Assembly: GCA_023213395.1 (NCBI GenBank)
Contig: CM041465.1
Location: forward strand, 12,896,001 to 12,960,000
Length of the DNA stretch: 64,000 nucleotides
Reading direction: 5' to 3'
DNA from: Cycas panzhihuaensis
Taxonomy: Eukaryota > Cycadophyta
The translations under genes and the position numbers were made by a program. Shown one piece after another: positions 10,705-22,496 of the stretch (positions within the stretch are counted from its first letter, which is position 1; each line of letters opens with the position of its first letter). A model generated the notes under the pieces. That model was given only the letters and a program-made list of their open reading frames with translations, made no database searches and was not told the DNA's origin.

Positions 10705-11941
10705 CTCTAGAAGCCCCTTGGAAAGGGTAGAGAACCTTTGTTATTATAGGTTTACCACGTCTCTCACAGAGAAGGACGAACCGTTTTAATCTGGGTACGT
10801 TTCTCTACTTTCCTTTTCCTTGGTCGTTTTAGCTTTTAGCATAGTTCCTTTTCGTTTGCCTTTCTTACTTTCTTCCTTTTAATTTGGGAAAGGTAAGGAA
10901 GCTCCAACATTGTTTCCCTACACTACCTATGTGTTGGGAGAAGGAAAATAAGAAGTGGGTGCAGCACAAGATGGTGACTTTGTTTCAGTCGCATAACTTT
11001 CTAGGTACGTTGCCTTCCTTTTTGTAGTTCTTTTCTATACTTACCTTTTAAGTTTGTATGTTTACATGATAAAAGCATAAAGGTAAAATATAAAAATAAA
11101 CTAATTTGTACCATCCATTTGCATATGCACGCTAGCTTTCATTTTAGGAAAGATCATAAGATAGGAGATATCCCCTTCCTCTTTCCATTTGATTGCATAT
11201 AACCTCCTAGGGTTTGCATCCTTATCATGCATCTTGTGTGTTAGATTGGCTTGCCTCTCTCATCCCTTTTCCCTTTGTTTAAAGTAAAAAGATAGTGAGG
11301 GTTCATATTTGAAAGAAAATTAGAGTGTATATTTATTGTCTTTTATATATATGTTTCTTTTATCTCTTATTTGCATACATAACCAATTAGACACCATCTC
11401 ATTATTACACATAGAAGGCAGACTCCTTCACACATAGGATGGTGGGAACTACTTCCAGCATCATTCTTTGCTCCTCTAAAACTCACTTTAGTTGGGTTAA
11501 TTCAAGGAGGATTCATCCTCTAATACATACTCCTCTAACCCCATCACATCTATACCAACTTAATAACCTTGACACTCTCTACTTTAGGTTGGTCTCATAT
11601 GTGAGGTGGTTATTCGACACCACCCTTACAATCATGTACCTCCTATGCCACTTACCTACATACATCCTATCCATATCCCTTCATCATCCATGAGGATCCA
11701 CTTCCTCATTGGGTCTTACCCTTCCCTTCTAGCCATCTAAGGGCAGGAAGACCTACGTTTTGAGGTTACTTGGGAAACCGAGAATATCCCTCACTTGTGC
11801 TACCTCCAAAACCAAAACTAAGTTACCTAAAGGAAGTTGTATGCCATTCGTGGGTCTTGAACCTATGTTCTAACATATGGACACCCTATGCAGGTGTTTC
11901 CCTTCACTTGTTGGATTGAATCTTTGTTCTGGAGCCTTCCA

Positions 11942-12004
11942 TTCACCAACCTAATCCTAACCAGGTGTAGTTACCATACCATAGATGTGATTCCACATGC
12001 AATC
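11942..12004. other. Junction between LTR_A and inverted unit D
   Basis: The A/B/C LTR similarity stops near 11941. Similarity to 62440-64000, in a minus-strand LTR, starts shortly after 12000. A clear primer site like those after LTR_B and LTR_C is not visible. This is a breakpoint between oppositely oriented elements. Confidence 0.45.
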
Positions 12005-13523
12005 AATCATATCCAAATCATTATCTACAAATAAGCAACGAACCAATGAATAAATAGACTCTATCATAATTAGAGTCTATTAGACACCAAAGGGGTCCTT
12101 GAATCTTATATGATCTAATTGAATAAAACACATATCATTCATAAATTTAATTTTCTTTTTAAAATAAGAGAATAATAAAAAGAAGTGAAATTAAATAAAA
12201 ACAATACCAATAACTTTTTATGATTTCTTGCCTATTATAAAAGTCCTACCTTAGAATGGATTTCTTTCTTTCATATGATCAAACTACTTCAAATTCTTCC
12301 TTTAAAACTAATAAATAAAAAAGAGAAACAAGGACAATATACTCAATGATAGCTATAAACAAGTCAAGATGAAAGCAAGCCTCTTAGAGATTTGGACAAC
12401 AATGAAAGAATAGGAAATAGTAGCTATCTTGTGAGTGAAGAGATGAGCATTCTTCATAATAGTCTACTCTTTTTTTGTCCCAAAGAGGGCAGACTTTTAT
12501 CCAAATTACCAAGGTAAAAATGAATGCAAAGTCACTTCAAATATCAGCAAGAAGAAAGGAATGATTTTGAGCATAAATAGTCACCAAAGAGTAGCAAAAT
12601 TTCAAGAGTTCCTAATAGGAAAGATATTACCAAGAGTAAAGAAGTTTAAAGCTAAAAACTTTAGAAAAAATTAAGAATTTTGAAATGCACCAACCATTGA
12701 CATCTGAGTATCAAGAAAGCAATAACTAAATCTTCAAAATCTCCTCTAATTTCATCAATTTTCTCTAGAAATAATCTTTTAAACATTATAGTAAAAATCT
12801 CTCACGAAATCTCAAGAAAGCTCTCCAAAAACTTGATCTCTAAGATCATCCCCTTCAAATGATGGATAAAAATAAGGTTTTGATTACTTCTAGGCATGAT
12901 CAGGGTTGGTTTCCATCAAAGTTGGGTAGTAACATATAAAAAATTAGTGTAGTGGAAGAGTTTTTCATGTATGATAGTAAAAAACATGACCAGTCACATT
13001 TTTGGAGCTAGAAAATTTGTGACTTTATTCTAAAAATTTAATTGATCGCATTTTTAGTAGGACCAAAAATATAATAAATTAGGAGATTAAAATGTCTCAC
13101 TAAAAAGTCAAAAAATGAATTTTATTGATGAATTTTAGCACAAATGACTTTATTAATGAGGAAAATGGGCCAAAAAGGATGAAAACAATAGGAATAAGCC
13201 CAAAACTTGATAAAAAATAATAAATTAAGGGTGAAATCAAGATAAAAAGATGAAACAAAAGGTTTTAAAAGAGGAAGTGAATTAGAATGATCGTGAGAGA
13301 AAAGAATTTAATGCCATAGTTATTAGTCATCGGTAAGTGATAGCATAATAATACATCCATCATCATTCAACATATATCATCAATCAAATCAATATAACAT
13401 TTTATTAAAATATGGCCTAATGCATATGAAACAAACTTAAACCAATCATTCTCACATGAAAAAGTATAAGAAACCTATTAAAAGTGATAAAGATTAATAA
13501 GAGGGCTAGGTTTTGGTGAAACA
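12005..13523 (-). mobile_element. LTR_D, inverted truncated Tat-like LTR
   Basis: On the minus strand the LTR begins TGTTTCACCAAAACC (right end 13523), directly after a purine tract AAGGGGAAAAA. It runs leftwards until it meets LTR_A. It is collinear with 62440-63975 (LTR_E). Shared text includes 'gctaggttttggtgaaac' and 'tctatcataattagag'. About 1.5 kb remain of an LTR that is about 3.1 kb in the other units. AT-rich, no coding signal. Confidence 0.6.
12993..13070. repeat. Hairpin cluster in LTR_D
   Basis: GTCACATTTTT faces AAAATTTGTGAC (12993-13023, with a two-base bulge). About 20 bases on, ATCGCATTTTT faces AAAAATATAAT with mismatches at sites consistent with C-to-T decay. LTR_E has the same pair at 63438-63518. 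The 11-mer recurs in this unit's internal part (14605-14805). Confidence 0.6.
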
Positions 13524-13534
13524 TTTTTCCCCTT
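13524..13534 (-). promoter_or_regulatory. Polypurine tract of inverted unit D
   Basis: The minus strand reads AAGGGGAAAAA immediately before TGTTTCACC. It corresponds to AAGGGGGTAG/TGTTTC in the plus-strand units and sets the orientation of unit D. Confidence 0.6.
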
Positions 13535-13904
13535 GACACCTGAAGCTTCTACTTTAGAAAGAAAGTAGAATGGTAAAAGGTGACAATGATCAAGGTGAAA
13601 GATTTTCTATCAAAAGGCAAAAACAAAATTAGGATAAGATCTGTGAATGATGGGTTACTAATATACAAAAGATCTACAATCTAATCAAACCAACTTTAAT
13701 ACCTCTAAAATGAAAAGTTAAGGGGATGTTGCCTAAAAGCTTACCCAAAAGGACTGGGTTTACATCCACTAAACAAAAGATTAATGTTAAATATCCACAA
13801 ACTAAATGGGACTTAAAAATATAACTAGTCATAGTTTCTCTCTCATTAACCACACTTCATAGGAAAATCCCTTTTTCCAAAGCATAAAGGATAGACTATC
13901 TTAG

Positions 13905-14125
13905 TTTTTGGGCTCATTAATAGGTGACTTTTTAGAGTTTAAGACTACCATAGTTTCAACTCATTAGTAGGTGACTTTTTAGAGCCTTCCATCATAATTT
14001 AAACTCATTAATAGGGTGAAGGACTTTGAAGCTTGATTATCATAGTTTGACCTCATTAACAATAAAATTTTAGAGGGTTCCCTATCATAATTTAGGCTTT
14101 TTAATAGGTAGAAGGGACTTGAAGC
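13905..14125 (-). repeat. Minisatellite of about 55-60 bp units, unit D
   Basis: About four imperfect units contain, on the minus strand, a version of CTCTAAAAAGTCACCTACTA and AACTATGG. The same motif follows the RNase H-like ORFs of units A, B and C (for example 20164-20200 and 49130-49165), but here it is tandemly multiplied. No RNase H-like ORF is recognisable in unit D; only this tail remains. Confidence 0.65.
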
Positions 14126-14604
14126 ATGATGGAGACTAGAATAAAAATCAATTTGAAAGAAAATGAATGAAAGATGTTACATCATATCTCTAAAAATATC
14201 CATGAAAGATAAATATATTAAACTTGATAATTGAGTCAAAAAGATTAATCATGAAACTTTTGGATATCTCAAAGTGATTTCATTTAATGATGATTATTGT
14301 AAAGAGGTATAATCCACTTTGATAGACTTAATGAATGAAAGAAAAAAACTCATGTTTAGAAAAGAGAGAAAATCCCCTTCCCTTTATTAAGAAAATGATG
14401 AAAATTAAATTTTATTTTTAGAGGAGGGAGTTTGAAAAATTAGCTATCTAGGGGATTTTCCTCTCATTTTTAAGGTAGTCTAGAGATTTTTTAGTAGAGG
14501 ATCAGATCCAAGAGATTGAGGTTAGCAGGATATAGTAGGGAGCTAGATATCTGGTGAGTTTGTATTTTGAATTTTTTAAAATATTAAATTTACATGCTAA
14601 ATAT

Positions 14605-14805
14605 GCAATTTTATAGTGGGAAAAATGTAGGTATAGTACTAAAAATGTAGTTATATTATAAAAAATATGATAACATCCTCAAAAACGTGATTTTACAATT
14701 TGGAAGTAACAAAGAAATATTGTATTTTTTATGGTGAAATCACATTTTTAACTATGAAGTCACATTTTTGGGTATTTTATCACACTTTTAGACTTTTAAA
14801 AGAAA
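14605..14805. repeat. Inverted eight-copy motif cluster, unit D internal
   Basis: The left half carries about four versions of AAAAATGTGAT (AAAAATGTAG twice, AAAAAATATGAT, AAAAACGTGAT). The right half carries about four versions of the complement (TTGTATTTTTT, ATCACATTTTT, GTCACATTTTT, ATCACACTTTT). The block can fold into one large imperfect stem. The same 11-mer forms the hairpins of LTR_D. Confidence 0.6.
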
Positions 14806-14889
14806 TAACTTAAAAATTAAGATTTTAAATCATGAAAATAGGAATCTAATATGATTGTTTTGATGTGATGTAGCATTTGGAAAGAGTAG

Positions 14890-16690
14890 ATACATAAGAA
14901 AATGAGAGACTGGACATAGGAGAGTTGATTAGTCAGCTCAATGAGAGAGATTAGGTGACTTTAAGATCTTATGGATTATTGAGGGTAACCAGATTAACTG
15001 AGTTGGTGATGGAGTATGAGATACTCCATGATTTCATCAATTATTGATTTAGGCTGTAATATTTTTAGGGTATTGGGGATTAGAGAGATATAGATCACTT
15101 GAAGGGATGTGGGGAGGATATTGGGAGTTAGCTAACATTGGGAGAGAGTGAGACTCAGTAGGGTATTGGATGATGAGTCTTAGGCAACTTGTAGCCAGTA
15201 ATTAATAGGTTATACTAATTAGTTTGGCCCCTATGGGATATCTATAGAGGCCATATGTACAATAGAAGATGTTCCTATTATAGGGAGGATCATCGCCCTC
15301 ATCATAATATATAAGATTGTTAGAACCCAAAAATTCATGGGTTTTCAACTTATTAGGTAGGAGTCATGAGGAGGTATGAGGAGGGAGTTTGTATGAACTG
15401 GAGATAGTATATAGTAGATAACATGTTTCTACATCTACTAAGGATCAAGAGACTAGGGAGAGTGGGATTCCCATATAGCTCCATCTTGATTTGTTAGCTG
15501 AATGATCATATTCCTTTAATAAGACCAGGAGGAACACTAAGAAAGTTGATTGTCATGGATCCAGGGATGAACAAGTGGCATGTGCGAGTGAAGGTCTATA
15601 ACAAAATATCCATCATGGTAAGGAGTAACACACAATCTTCTATTATGAAAGATGATTAGGAGACATTTGATAGAGAATGTATATGAGGGACTACCAATAT
15701 AGAGTGATAACGAGGTACATGTAGTGGAGAGAGGATCAATAGGAGAGGCCCTTATCACTAGTAGAGGGAGAGGGAGAGGTAAAGAGAGAAGAGGCAGAGG
15801 TGGGAGAGATAGTAGAGGTGAGGGTGAGATAGGTCAAGGTGAGAGAGGAGGGGCATCAACTAGTAGAGATGAGGAAGGGAGTCAACAGGTTCTCAAGGGG
15901 GTAGGTGGAGTACCAGGTGGAGATATAGAAGGCTCCATATAAAGCATGGAGCTAGGCTCAATAGATGAGCAAGGTAGAGGAGGTGAGAGTAGGAGATAAG
16001 GAGGCTACCCAAGAGGCTCCCCAAGAGCCTCAAGGAGAGGGAGTGCCATAGGTAGAGGAGGAGATGGTAACAGAGCTTGTAGGAGGAGGTGGGCCAATAG
16101 GTATATGAGTTAATTAGTTTTGAATATGTTAAGTTATGTTTTATTTTTATTATATATTCTCTTTCTTCCTAGGAGACTGATCATGATTTATGTATTTTCT
16201 ATGGATAGGTGATGAGGTCATGACTTTGGGCGAAGGTGAGGAGGATACTAGAGTTAATATTCCCTTATGTACCTACATCAGAGGAGGATCCAACATGGAA
16301 CATAGTGGATCGTACACTATTAAGACCCTGTATTAACTATTTTAGTCATGTTCTATGAGCTCAAGATATGTTCATAGACATAAGAGTAGAGTTAATACTA
16401 CAAGAGTCAGAGCTTAGAGTGGCTAGGGATGAGAGATTTCAATGATGTTGGCACAAGTACGAGTGAGAGTTACTCCATTAGGGAGTACTACAGTGTAGCA
16501 AGGATGATCTCTTCCACCCCATAGAGAGTCTACACATGGACAAACTTCAAGTAGAGGAGAGAGGACAAAGCTAGGAGTATAGAAGAGATCTCATCAGGGC
16601 CTACATAGATGAATGTATATATAGAGGGACAAGAGGAAGATGCGAGGCATTTTGTGAGCCTTAGTTATTATATCATGATTCACATGAGTG
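14890..16690 (+). pseudogene. PMD/DUF1985-like ORF, antisense to unit D
   Basis: The plus strand shows a decayed protein frame: YGLLRVTRLTELVMEYEILH and DFINY (about 14965-15050), then at 15094-15153 the motif IT-x-RDVGRILGV. This matches the IT..D...ILGL core of plant mobile domain proteins and aligns with the minus-strand ORF at 35994 (IIPHDIRRILGL). Further on, 15360-15640 is an open frame with a few stops (VDNMFLHLLRIKRLGRVGFP). 15724-16080 is Gly/Arg/Glu-rich and low-complexity. A GT...AG intron-like stretch lies at about 16100-16171. Unit D is on the minus strand, so this ORF is antisense to its element, as in units A-C. The domain call is by motif reading only. Confidence 0.5.
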
Positions 16691-18249
16691 ACATGTGTAC
16701 CATATGTATTTTTAATATATATACATATATTGATCACTTTTCTTTTTAAAACCTTGAATGTAATGGATGATTAACTCTAAACTCTTCCCACCCCAATTTT
16801 ATCCTCTTTTTATGAATTAAACACGATATACATTCATCAGTGTGATGGTCCATGAAAACACATAATAGTTTTAACATTTTTTTTGTTTCATTATTTTATA
16901 TATATTTTTAATTTTTTCACTAGTATGTACATGGTAGTTTATACTCATTCTAGAGTGTAAAGAGGTTTAAAAAAAAAAAAAGATTATAAGGAGTAATGAA
17001 GGATAGAAAATAAATAAAATATAAAAGGGAGTAAATAAAATACTTACTAATTCTATTTATATAAACATAAAACTATCTAAAACAAATAATAATAGGTTTA
17101 TAAAAATAGAGGATGGATTAATGTAAGTTTCCCAAAAGAAAAATCTCACATAATTCACATCATACTCCTAATAGATTATATAAACATAGAGTAAAATCCA
17201 TATAAGAAAACATGTTATTTATAGAATGAAAGTTTGATTGCATTCTATAAATAACTAGTTTTCTAAGTATATTAGATTCCTCATTGGCTTTTTCCATGGA
17301 CAAGAAGCTTTTAGGATCTTTCCCCCTACTGAGATCCTCCATGGCCTAAGATTCCTACGTGGGTATATCCTTTAAAATACTTCATTTCAATCTTAAACCT
17401 ATAATTTCTTATTTATTTTCTTAGAATAGGTTGTAAGTTAAGGGGAGGTTTCTTAAGTACAACTTAGGGAACCAAATATATAGGGGGAGGGTGCTATTCT
17501 AAGGTGCCCCTACCCTCCTTTATCATTTTGTTGACATGTTCAATAACTTAGGGTTGATGTTTATATGCTTTTGAGTCTATATGATCTTTTGCTCATATTT
17601 TTATTGGATAGAATATATACCATATATCTTTTCAAGAAAAGCTAATGTGTGTAGGAATTTTTAAGAATTTTTAAGATCTTTAGCCCAACATACTTGCTTA
17701 AGAAGGTTTACAATCATTACAAACATTAATTGCACATCTTGAAGGTAAGTTGCAATTTTATTTACTTATAATTTCTTTTAAATTTGGTGATTTTGCACTC
17801 TTCTTTTGAATTCTCTTTTTTGTCATAGGGGCCTTTAGCAAGCAAAAATGCTACCAAATTTCTCTTAGGGGTAGGTAAGTCTAACCCCCTCTTCTTCTTC
17901 CATGCCTAGTATGTGGTGAGGTTCATAGATTGCAAGCTTCTACTCCTTCAGCCTCTATTTCTATAGGTGTGCATCACTACCTCATTTACTTGTAATCTTT
18001 TAACTCACCTTCTATTTTTTGTTTCAGAGAAAGAAGGAAAGAGAGAGAGAGAGAGTAAGAAGAAAGAAAGAAGAGAAGAGAGAGATATATAGCTTGATTT
18101 ACCCATTCACTTTTCTTTTTCTTTATTATATCTTTCCACCTCTATTCTTTAAAAAAATAAAAGAAATAAAAGAAGTTTATTTTATTTTTCTTTCATTGCA
18201 TTTGTATTACATACTTGCATTACACCAACTCTTTCAAAAAAAAAAAAGT
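16691..18249. other. AT-rich stretch ending in oligo-A, right part of unit D
   Basis: No coding signal. It contains a GA-rich repeat (18027-18085) and ends with twelve A residues (18236-18247). Immediately after these, unit B similarity begins in the middle of its antisense PMD-like ORF. A stretch around 17850-17900 ('ggggtaggtaagtc') resembles a block of the Tat-like LTRs. Whether the oligo-A marks a retroposed end or a chance breakpoint is unclear. Confidence 0.4.
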
Positions 18250-18470
18250 ATAGCTTAGTCCTTCATAAAGCTCCTCTGGTCCCAATGTGATATGATGTCT
18301 AGTAGTAGACCATGGTCTGAGGCATACTGTGGTGTCCAGATAACCTTTAGTAGCCTGTATCTCCTTAACATAGTTGGCTCTTGTCAATCCATTAGTGTGA
18401 CAAATCCTACCATTAGGGAGCCCTGGTTCTCATAGTTATCCACTACAATAATAGGTTACTAAGTACCAAA
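18250..18470 (-). pseudogene. Truncated antisense PMD-like ORF, unit B
   Basis: The minus frame gives LRRYRLLKVIW and YASDHGLLLDIISHWDQRS. This aligns with FQIMTMH and YASDQALLVDIISYLDQRR of unit C (about 35960-36030). The ORF is cut at 18249 by the junction with unit D, before the IT..D...ILGL motif. Stops interrupt the upstream part. Confidence 0.55.
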
Positions 18471-19667
18471 ATTGACAACTCTAGTTAGCCTCTCAACCCT
18501 CCTTCCAATTACACTCTCTCCCAGATCAACAAAATGTAGCAAAAAGAAGATAGAAAATCAAAATTTAAATGATTTTTCTTTTTTCCTCTACCTTGCCCTT
18601 GCCTCGCTAATATTTTTATGGTACCATGAATATATAAGTGGGCTCTGTGAGGGTATCGATTGCCTCGCTATAATGTTCATGGGGCAGAGTTAACCCTACC
18701 TAAAATTTAAAAAAATGAGAAATAAAATTAAAAATTCTCAATTTTGGTGGACCAGGGCTAGTCCACTAGGACTAGGGCTCTCTAATCCCCTAGTCTAAGC
18801 TCTTTTAGATCCCAAATTAAGCTCTGACAACCCTAAAAAGCCCATAAGGGGCCATGCCTAGTTGTTAAAAGCCACAAAATAAAACAACTGAGAAACCAAG
18901 ATAGGGTCTAGATTAACATACCAGGTCTGGCTTGATCACTCCCATCATGCAAATTTAGTCCTATTAACTATCTCTACACAATGATCTAATAGTCGAATCT
19001 CCTCTATGAGACATGTGATGGGGGTGAACTAGGGTAGCAAAGGGGGTCTCTCTCTAGATTTGATCGCGAAGGTATGAAAATAAATTTCATTTTTACCCTT
19101 CTTCCCCTCTTTTATTTGTAGGGCTTCCCAGGGCACTACACCCTTTTCTCACCATGGAAGAGCTGCCAAGATCATTATTTCAAGTTCATCCATAATCCCT
19201 TCAAAGCCTTGGTTGAATTCCTCTTCCAAATGTTCCCTTTCTTAATTGTTTTATGTATTTATGATGCCCTTTTTTGCTCCTACATGATCCCTTTTCCTCC
19301 TCTTTTTCTAGCTACCCAAAACAATATTAGTGTTTGCACTCTATAGGCTCATTTTGACATGCTAGATCTATTTTTGTAATTATTTTAGCTTGTCAGAGCT
19401 CCTAACAAGACTTCCCCCCTTGTTCTAGCCTCCTCGTTGGTCCTATAACAACTTTGTGTCCTAGTAATAAGCTTAGTTCCCTAATGACTCTACTCCTTCT
19501 ATAAGGTGACCCCTTGCTAACCTAGTAGACTACAACTAGGGCTCTCCTATCCTCTTATGGTCACCCTTTTAAGTCATCATGAGTAATGAATCCTTGCTTC
19601 ATTTCCTTCCTTTACTCTGTATACTCCCTATTACCCTTTTTATAAGTCCTATCTCCTCTCCTGTGCT
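18471..19667. other. Non-coding 3' internal region of unit B
   Basis: Collinear in patches with 111-1358: a block around 'ccactaggactagggctc' and a CT-rich stretch. No ORF with a counterpart in units A or C. Confidence 0.5.
18608..18690. repeat. Hairpin cluster, unit B internal
   Basis: ATATTTTTATGG faces CCATGAATATAT around TA (10 of 12 pairs). The right arm, CCATGAATAT, returns in LTR_B at 21401-21410. Confidence 0.5.
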
Positions 19668-20160
19668 ATGACTCTCTTCATCTATGCTAATGGTGGTAGT
19701 CGTGGCAACCTGGGACCTTATGTAGCCACCTAGATCATTCGTGATCCTTCCAAGCATGACCTCATATGTTCTAGGATGTACCTACCCAAGGCCATGAATA
19801 ATGCAGTAGAGTACACTATTATTATAGAGGCCCTCATTAATACTCTTTGCTTCTATTGTGGCCCCATTATTCTACTTGACAACTCTCAAATTGTGGTGTC
19901 ATAATTGACTCAAGTCTACTGAGTTTTTCTTTCCCTTAATTAAGGTCCCTTGCCTTAGATGCTAGGTTAGTTTTATTCTCTTTCCCCGTGGTAAACATCT
20001 AGCATATCCCTCGTGACCAAAATGTCAAAGTAGATACCCTAGTTTGCCTCATTCTTGAGTGTTGTCTCCCTCTGTTAAATGATCCTCTCTAGACAACCTA
20101 ATAGGTTGGCCCCTTGTATAAACCTTTAGACTATAATCCTTTCTTTATTTTGACCACCCT
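19668..20160 (+). pseudogene. Second RNase H-like ORF, unit B (broken)
   Basis: It starts with ATG giving MTLFIYANGGSRGNLGPYVA, the best preserved N-terminus of the three copies. The first catalytic Asp is Asn (YAN for YAD). NNAVEYTIIIEAL keeps the Glu, and LLDNSQIVVS keeps the second Asp. TAG and TAA replace expected Trp and Gln codons, and the frame shifts after about residue 90. The ORF is followed by the shared tail motif CTCTAAAAAGAGGTCACTAA and then the polypurine tract. Same role and placement as 1359-1818. Confidence 0.7.
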
Positions 20161-20683
20161 TACACCTCTAAAAAGAGGTCACTAATAAGGTTAAACTATA
20201 GAGAACAAAACTCCATTTTTTAGTTTGATTCCTAAGTCACCCATGACCCAGCCTATATTATATTTTTAAGTCTTTACTATATGCTTATTATATCATTGAT
20301 TCGATTTTCACATTATGTTAGAGTAATAAGGAACTCCCTTGTCTCCCCCACTCTCATTCTATTGATTTATCTTAAGGATTCTAATTCCATCCTATTTTTC
20401 TAGGGTTACACCACCTGCATAGGTGCCACCATGGGTAACCCCTAAGTCACATTTCCATTATCCTACATATGTTTTGGGTGTAGGGCTTTATACCCTAAGG
20501 ATTGACCAAGACATGCCTCCTCTTCCTTGCCCAAACATATATTTCCCATCCACTTGATCCGTTATGACACTTACCACTCACCTTAGTTATTGACATATGA
20601 GTTTTATATACCATTACTAACAAGTTTTGTGTTGACAACATTCACCATCATCTGATGCTTTCAAGTGATGACGTTCTGTTGCT
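20161..20683. other. Non-coding tail before PPT, unit B
   Basis: No ORF is seen. It contains the shared tail motif at its start and 'acattcaccatcat' before the polypurine tract, as in units A and C. Confidence 0.55.
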
Positions 20684-20693
20684 AAGGGGGTAG
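20684..20693 (+). promoter_or_regulatory. Polypurine tract before LTR_B
   Basis: AAGGGGGTAG directly before TGTTTCTTGG. Confidence 0.7.
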
Positions 20694-21361
20694 TGTTTCT
20701 TGGCCATTGGGAATGGATTAGGATACCATCACATAGGTAAGGTCAAGTATGTATATTCTCTCTCTTTAACTTTATTTTAATTTTACGATTATTAAGATTG
20801 TATGGTTGCCTAGTTGCTTAGATTGCTTATATGGCCTTTTATTTATACATGACATTTTGCCTATGACAACTAAGACTCTATTCCAGTGGTATGATAGCTC
20901 CTAGGTAATCTCTCTCCCAGTTATAGGTACTCATGAGCCTCCATAGACTAACTCACATGCCCCTTAATTTATTCCATGCTCATTCAATCACATCTTCCTC
21001 TTTTTCTCTCCACTTTATCTATCTATGGTAATTTTTTTAGGAGTTTTAATGGATGAAGGCATCCAATTTCTTACACATTATGAGATTTCTCTATGTATCT
21101 CACTAGGATTCACTGCCCAGCCTCCATCCATGCTCTAGCACCTTGATTGTCATCATCCTCATGAGGTTCCAATCTAGTTTGATGATTTTATCGTGTATTT
21201 TTACCAAGTGTTATTGTATGGGATGGCCCAAGAGGAGTTCCAGGCCTCAACAAGGGAGTTCTTCCCTCTTTCTTATTAATATTTACCATTTTTTATTAGT
21301 TTTATGATTTTACTATTGCCTTGCACTAAATCTTATCAAACCCACTATGATAGTTACACCC

Positions 21362-21425
21362 CATTAATATATTCATTGGACTGCAAATATATTAGTGGTG
21401 CCATGAATATTTTCATAAGATGACT
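21362..21425. repeat. Hairpin cluster in LTR_B
   Basis: CATTAATATATT (21362-21373) pairs over 12 positions, one of them G-T, with AATATATTAGTG (21386-21397). A short stem ATGAA/TTCAT follows near 21402-21415. CCATGAATAT is shared with the internal cluster of unit B. Confidence 0.6.
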
Positions 21426-22461
21426 ATTATATAGTTAAGCCATGGCTAGAAATAGCTAATTCTTGCATTAACTACTAGGCGACACATGATCTCTCCTCAA
21501 GACTAGCCTAGATTGGGCCCCAATGGTCCCAAGGCCTCACCAAACCAACAAAAATCCAAATTCTAACTTATTTGGGCATCAACCTTAAATCATCTATAAT
21601 TGATTCTCAAGTCAACTCCCTAACTCTCTTCTACTCTCTCTTACACATAGAATTTATAGGTTTTCTTCATAGGAAGGTAAAAGACCAGCACAAGAGTAAC
21701 TAAGGAAAGGAGAGGCCATGCCAAGTAAGATAGGATGATTCTTTAAGTAATCAAATGACCAAGAAATCCCTCTTTTATTCCATAGAAATATAGGTTTATT
21801 CTTCCCAAAAGTTACTCTTTACATGAAAGCTATCAAGTTTGTATGACAAATTTATTTTTTTGGTTTTCTCCTTATTAGAACTCCCTCATTTGATGATTTC
21901 ACCTTTCCATTTTTATATTGAAACCCTAGATTCATGATTTTAGATTGATTTCATTTTGGTTTAGAGCCATTTTCACCAAAATAAGGAGGTAGCACCTCCA
22001 TTTTGCTACCCAACTTCTTCCTCATAAACTAAATCTACTAGCCTACAAAAGTATGGAGACAAAACTAAGCTAAGGGAGCTTGTGAGGAGGTTTATAAGCT
22101 AGAGTTCTAACTCCTAAAGTTGTCTCCCACGTCGGTAATACCCTCCCCCATGTTTTGAGGCATCTTTCCCTATGTATCCATCACTAGTTTTGGGTTTTGT
22201 TCATTGTGAGGCTTATATAAATGTCCTTTGACCTTGTACTCATTTGCAACACCTAGCCAAGTGAGCTACCCATAGCTCATTGGGATTCATCACCATATAG
22301 AGGGGCTTTCCATCCTAAGGCAACACCCCATATCATCCTCCATTCACACTTGTTTTGATTATTACATGCAAGCATAGTAAATAAGAGATATACAACATTT
22401 CATTTGTTTCTCTTTGGCTTACAAATAAACACACTAACTTTGCATTATCAAGACACATATA

Positions 22462-22495
<34 letters not shown>

Positions 22496-22496
22496 T
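22462..22496. repeat. (TA)n(CA)n microsatellite in LTR_B
   Basis: Short TA run followed by about 13 CA dinucleotides. Confidence 0.9.

Larger units (their letters stand above)
2324..11941 (+). mobile_element. LTR_A of Tat-like unit, interrupted by a chromovirus
   Basis: The LTR starts TGTTTC after a purine tract. Without the 6500-bp chromovirus insertion (3218-9717) it is about 3118 bp, close to LTR_C without its insertions (about 3113 bp). The right end is set by alignment with LTR_B and LTR_C around 'gccttcca' (11941) and is less certain than the left. Blocks shared with LTR_B and LTR_C include 'gggaaaggtaaggaag' (10887 on) and the text around 'ggtcttgaacctatgttc' (11850 on). Both parts are non-coding; the short ORFs in it have no counterpart in the sister LTRs. 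Confidence 0.7.

Noticed and set aside
18019-18258. 79-codon Arg/Glu/Lys-rich ORF
   Set aside because: Translation of a GA-rich repeat and AT-rich flank; low complexity.
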